NCBI GenBank assembly: GCA_050084985.1
Contig: JBITNC010000001.1
Span: 80,166,001-80,230,000, forward strand
Direction: 5' to 3'
Length of the DNA stretch: 64,000 nt
Source of the DNA: Nageia nagi
Lineage: Eukaryota > Pinophyta
Part shown: positions 62,277 through 64,000 of the stretch, one piece after another
How positions within the stretch are numbered: position 1 is the first letter of the stretch
Layout of the letters: each line of letters begins with the position of its first letter
Translations under genes and position numbers: made by a program
The notes under the pieces: generated by a model
The model's database searches: none
Told to the model about the DNA's origin: nothing
What the model saw: only the letters and a program-made list of their open reading frames with translations

Positions 62277-63015
62277 TATTTTTGTAAATACAAGTTTTAG
62301 TCTTTTATATAAAAAGCCCCTTAGTTTACTAGTGGTCTTTTTTTATCTAACAAAAAGATAAATAAGTAGTATAGTCAAGATTATAATAGAACACATTAAC
62401 TCTTTTATTGTATTGAAGGCCTTAGTAATGATTTTATCTAGATCAAGGTATCTTTCTGCTATAAGTTATTTTTATTTTTTTTCATAATCTCTTACAAAGT
62501 TTTTATAGTTTCTTATAAATTCCAAAAACCACTTAACTCTTTTAATTTTTTTAGAAAATATCTATTCTTTCATCATATAAATTTACTTCTTATCCACTTG
62601 CATTGCATTTATTATAATAATATAGTTTAAAATGTAATATTTTTTATACTCTGAGAAAGAACTTATATTTATTAACAAGAAATTTCTCTTTTTTCAAAAT
62701 ATAAAACCTTTTACCATAAATTACAAAAGATCTTCTGAAGTTTTATTTTAAATCAATATAGATCATTAAAAAAGTACTAAAATAAATTTCATCAAAAGTA
62801 GCTAGAAAACTAATTTTTTAAAACTCTAAAATAGTGATAAGATATTAATGAACCAAATGGCATACTAAAATCACATACTTATTTTATAATTTATAATATA
62901 TGTTTTAGAAATATATTCTTAATTTAACCTTAATTTGACAAAAGAAAGACCTCTTAACATAGTGAAAATTTGAGCACTATATAATTCAATTAACTGGAAA
63001 TCCATAAAAAATAAG
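62277..63015 (-). pseudogene. Older gypsy reverse transcriptase/RNase H remnant
   Basis: Read downward: LYSAQIFTMLRGLSFVKLRL near 63000 (the ...A-x-x-F-[TS]-x-[LI]DL... strand), EYISKTYIINYKI, FSMPFGSLISYHYFRVL near 62850 (FxVMPFGLxNAPxTFQRL), FLMIYIDLK near 62780 at the VVYLDD site, then IKRVKWFLEFIRNYKNFVRD at 62550-62490 and KAFNTIKELMCSIIILTIL near 62420 (the connection to RNase H). Order and spacing match chromovirus-like Ty3/gypsy reverse transcriptases. The catalytic motif is degraded. The LINE separates it from its downstream part. Confidence 0.65.
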
Positions 63016-64000
63016 CTTAAAGAGGGATCCTTGATTAGGTTTTTCATTGTAATAGTCTAGATTTAATGTGATCAAGGGTCCTTAACCTCAATCAAATAAG
63101 TGAAAAAATAATAATAAGATTGTAATAATTATTATTATAAGATTGTAATAGCAAGTAGCATGAAGAAGCACAACACCCAAATGAATTTAATGATATTTAT
63201 GTATAAAGTAAGCATCATATTATAATATTAAACTACTTGTTATTATGGATCAAGTTGTTAAATAAACGTATATACCAAAATGAATAACCAAATTTTCACT
63301 TGGTTGAAAAATATAAATTGAACATAACAAGAACATTTCAATTATTGCATATTCTTAACTATGGGAGAATAACATCATGCTTACTTTCCCATGTATTTAA
63401 AAAAATATTTACAATTGAAATTCTGGAGTTTTTTGCACTACCCTATGCATTTACAAAGCACAAAAATTAGAATGCAAAATATAATGATCAATGGTAAGCT
63501 TCAAGTCTTCAAACATTTTAAAAATATCTGCTTCAATTTTTATATCTTTTATTTTCTTTGCGTGAACCATCAACCCTTTAACCAAAGATAGATTAATAAA
63601 GTTATATTTTCTACAAGGATTGATGGAAATAGTAAGAGCTTTCCCTTGAATGAAATTATTTTCTTGAGAAATTCAATTTTTAAATACATTAGTATTATCT
63701 TTCTTTTGAGTTTCCTTAACTTCCAAACCATCATCCTTATTCATTCCCAAGACATTTTTATTATATATTTTTGTAACTCTTTTTCTTCATCAAAGAGTTT
63801 ACATGTCTTTTAATTTCTTATCTCTAACATCCAATTGTTTAAAAATGCAACATCAAAATGTTCCTTTATGTAGTTATACTTATGTTCCTCTTAAAATTAG
63901 AATATTATTTTTTGTTTTTAAATCCTAAGAGCTTAATAGAATGAATATCAGGTAGTGATTTTAAACCTTTCCACTATTCCCAAGAATCAATACCATCATC
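63016..64000. other. AT-rich end of window, no confident gene
   Basis: It may hold upstream (gag/protease) sequence of the minus-strand gypsy remnant, for example FDVAFLNNWMLEIRN near 63830, but no diagnostic motif such as a D-[ST]-G or zinc knuckle is visible. Confidence 0.35.

Noticed and set aside
1-64000. A defence, biosynthetic or other multi-gene system
   Set aside because: No adjacent intact genes exist; every recognisable coding region is a transposon remnant or an isolated gene fragment.

Overview
This is nuclear plant DNA: very AT-rich and gene-poor, with long decayed LTR retrotransposons, a plant-type L1 LINE (DUF4283-like ORF1, reverse transcriptase with zf-RVT) and fragments of plant gene families (proline-rich wall protein, PLS-type PPR, ankyrin, 2-oxoglutarate/Fe(II) dioxygenase). 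The density of old, nested, stop-riddled elements suggests a large genome, possibly a gymnosperm; that is inference and the species cannot be named. I see no rRNA, tRNA, CRISPR or bacterial-type gene. Almost everything is a pseudogene or a transposable-element remnant.

Layout. 0-2.6 kb holds fragments of three unrelated host genes: a twice-frameshifted proline-rich protein (+), a PPR piece (-) and an intron-containing ankyrin piece (-). 2.7-7.5 kb is mostly AT-rich noncoding DNA with two alternating purine-pyrimidine tracts and one GC-richer island (4.69-5.83 kb) of unknown origin. 7.5-9.4 kb is the 3' noncoding end and probable LTR of a copia element. 10502-19501 is a structurally complete copia element with two LTRs of about 500 bp, a tRNA-iMet-type primer site, a polypurine tract and CATAA target duplications. 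It is inserted in a minus-strand coding sequence that I do not recognise (halves 9397-10501 and 19502-20051); the reading frame runs on when the element is removed. 20-27.5 kb has little: a palindrome cluster, a copia integrase remnant (-), and an unidentified gene-like region with duplicated exon-like units.

27531-36688 is a complete but decayed gypsy element on the minus strand, with TGTTGA...TCAACA LTRs and ATCTT target duplications, sitting inside a LINE-type RNase H domain whose two halves flank it. 39.5-41.3 kb (-) is a remnant of a transposon-associated protein with DFAENY-like and HGKG-x-x-DG motifs. 42.1-42.9 kb is another gypsy integrase (-). 45.5-52.35 kb is a gypsy gag-pol (+) cut off in its integrase. 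A dioxygenase gene fragment follows (-), then a 5'-truncated copia element (53.2-56.3 kb). 56544-62261 is an L1-type LINE with 15-bp target duplications and an A-tail, inserted in an older minus-strand gypsy reverse transcriptase/RNase H remnant that resumes at 62.28-63.0 kb.

No set of genes here works as a pathway. The main information is the record of insertion: three nested events can be read from target duplications, and premature stops fall largely on conserved Gln and Trp codons, as expected of methylation-linked C-to-T decay. I found no convincing new functional system; the unrecognised interrupted protein and the DFAENY/HGKG remnant are the most worth following up.
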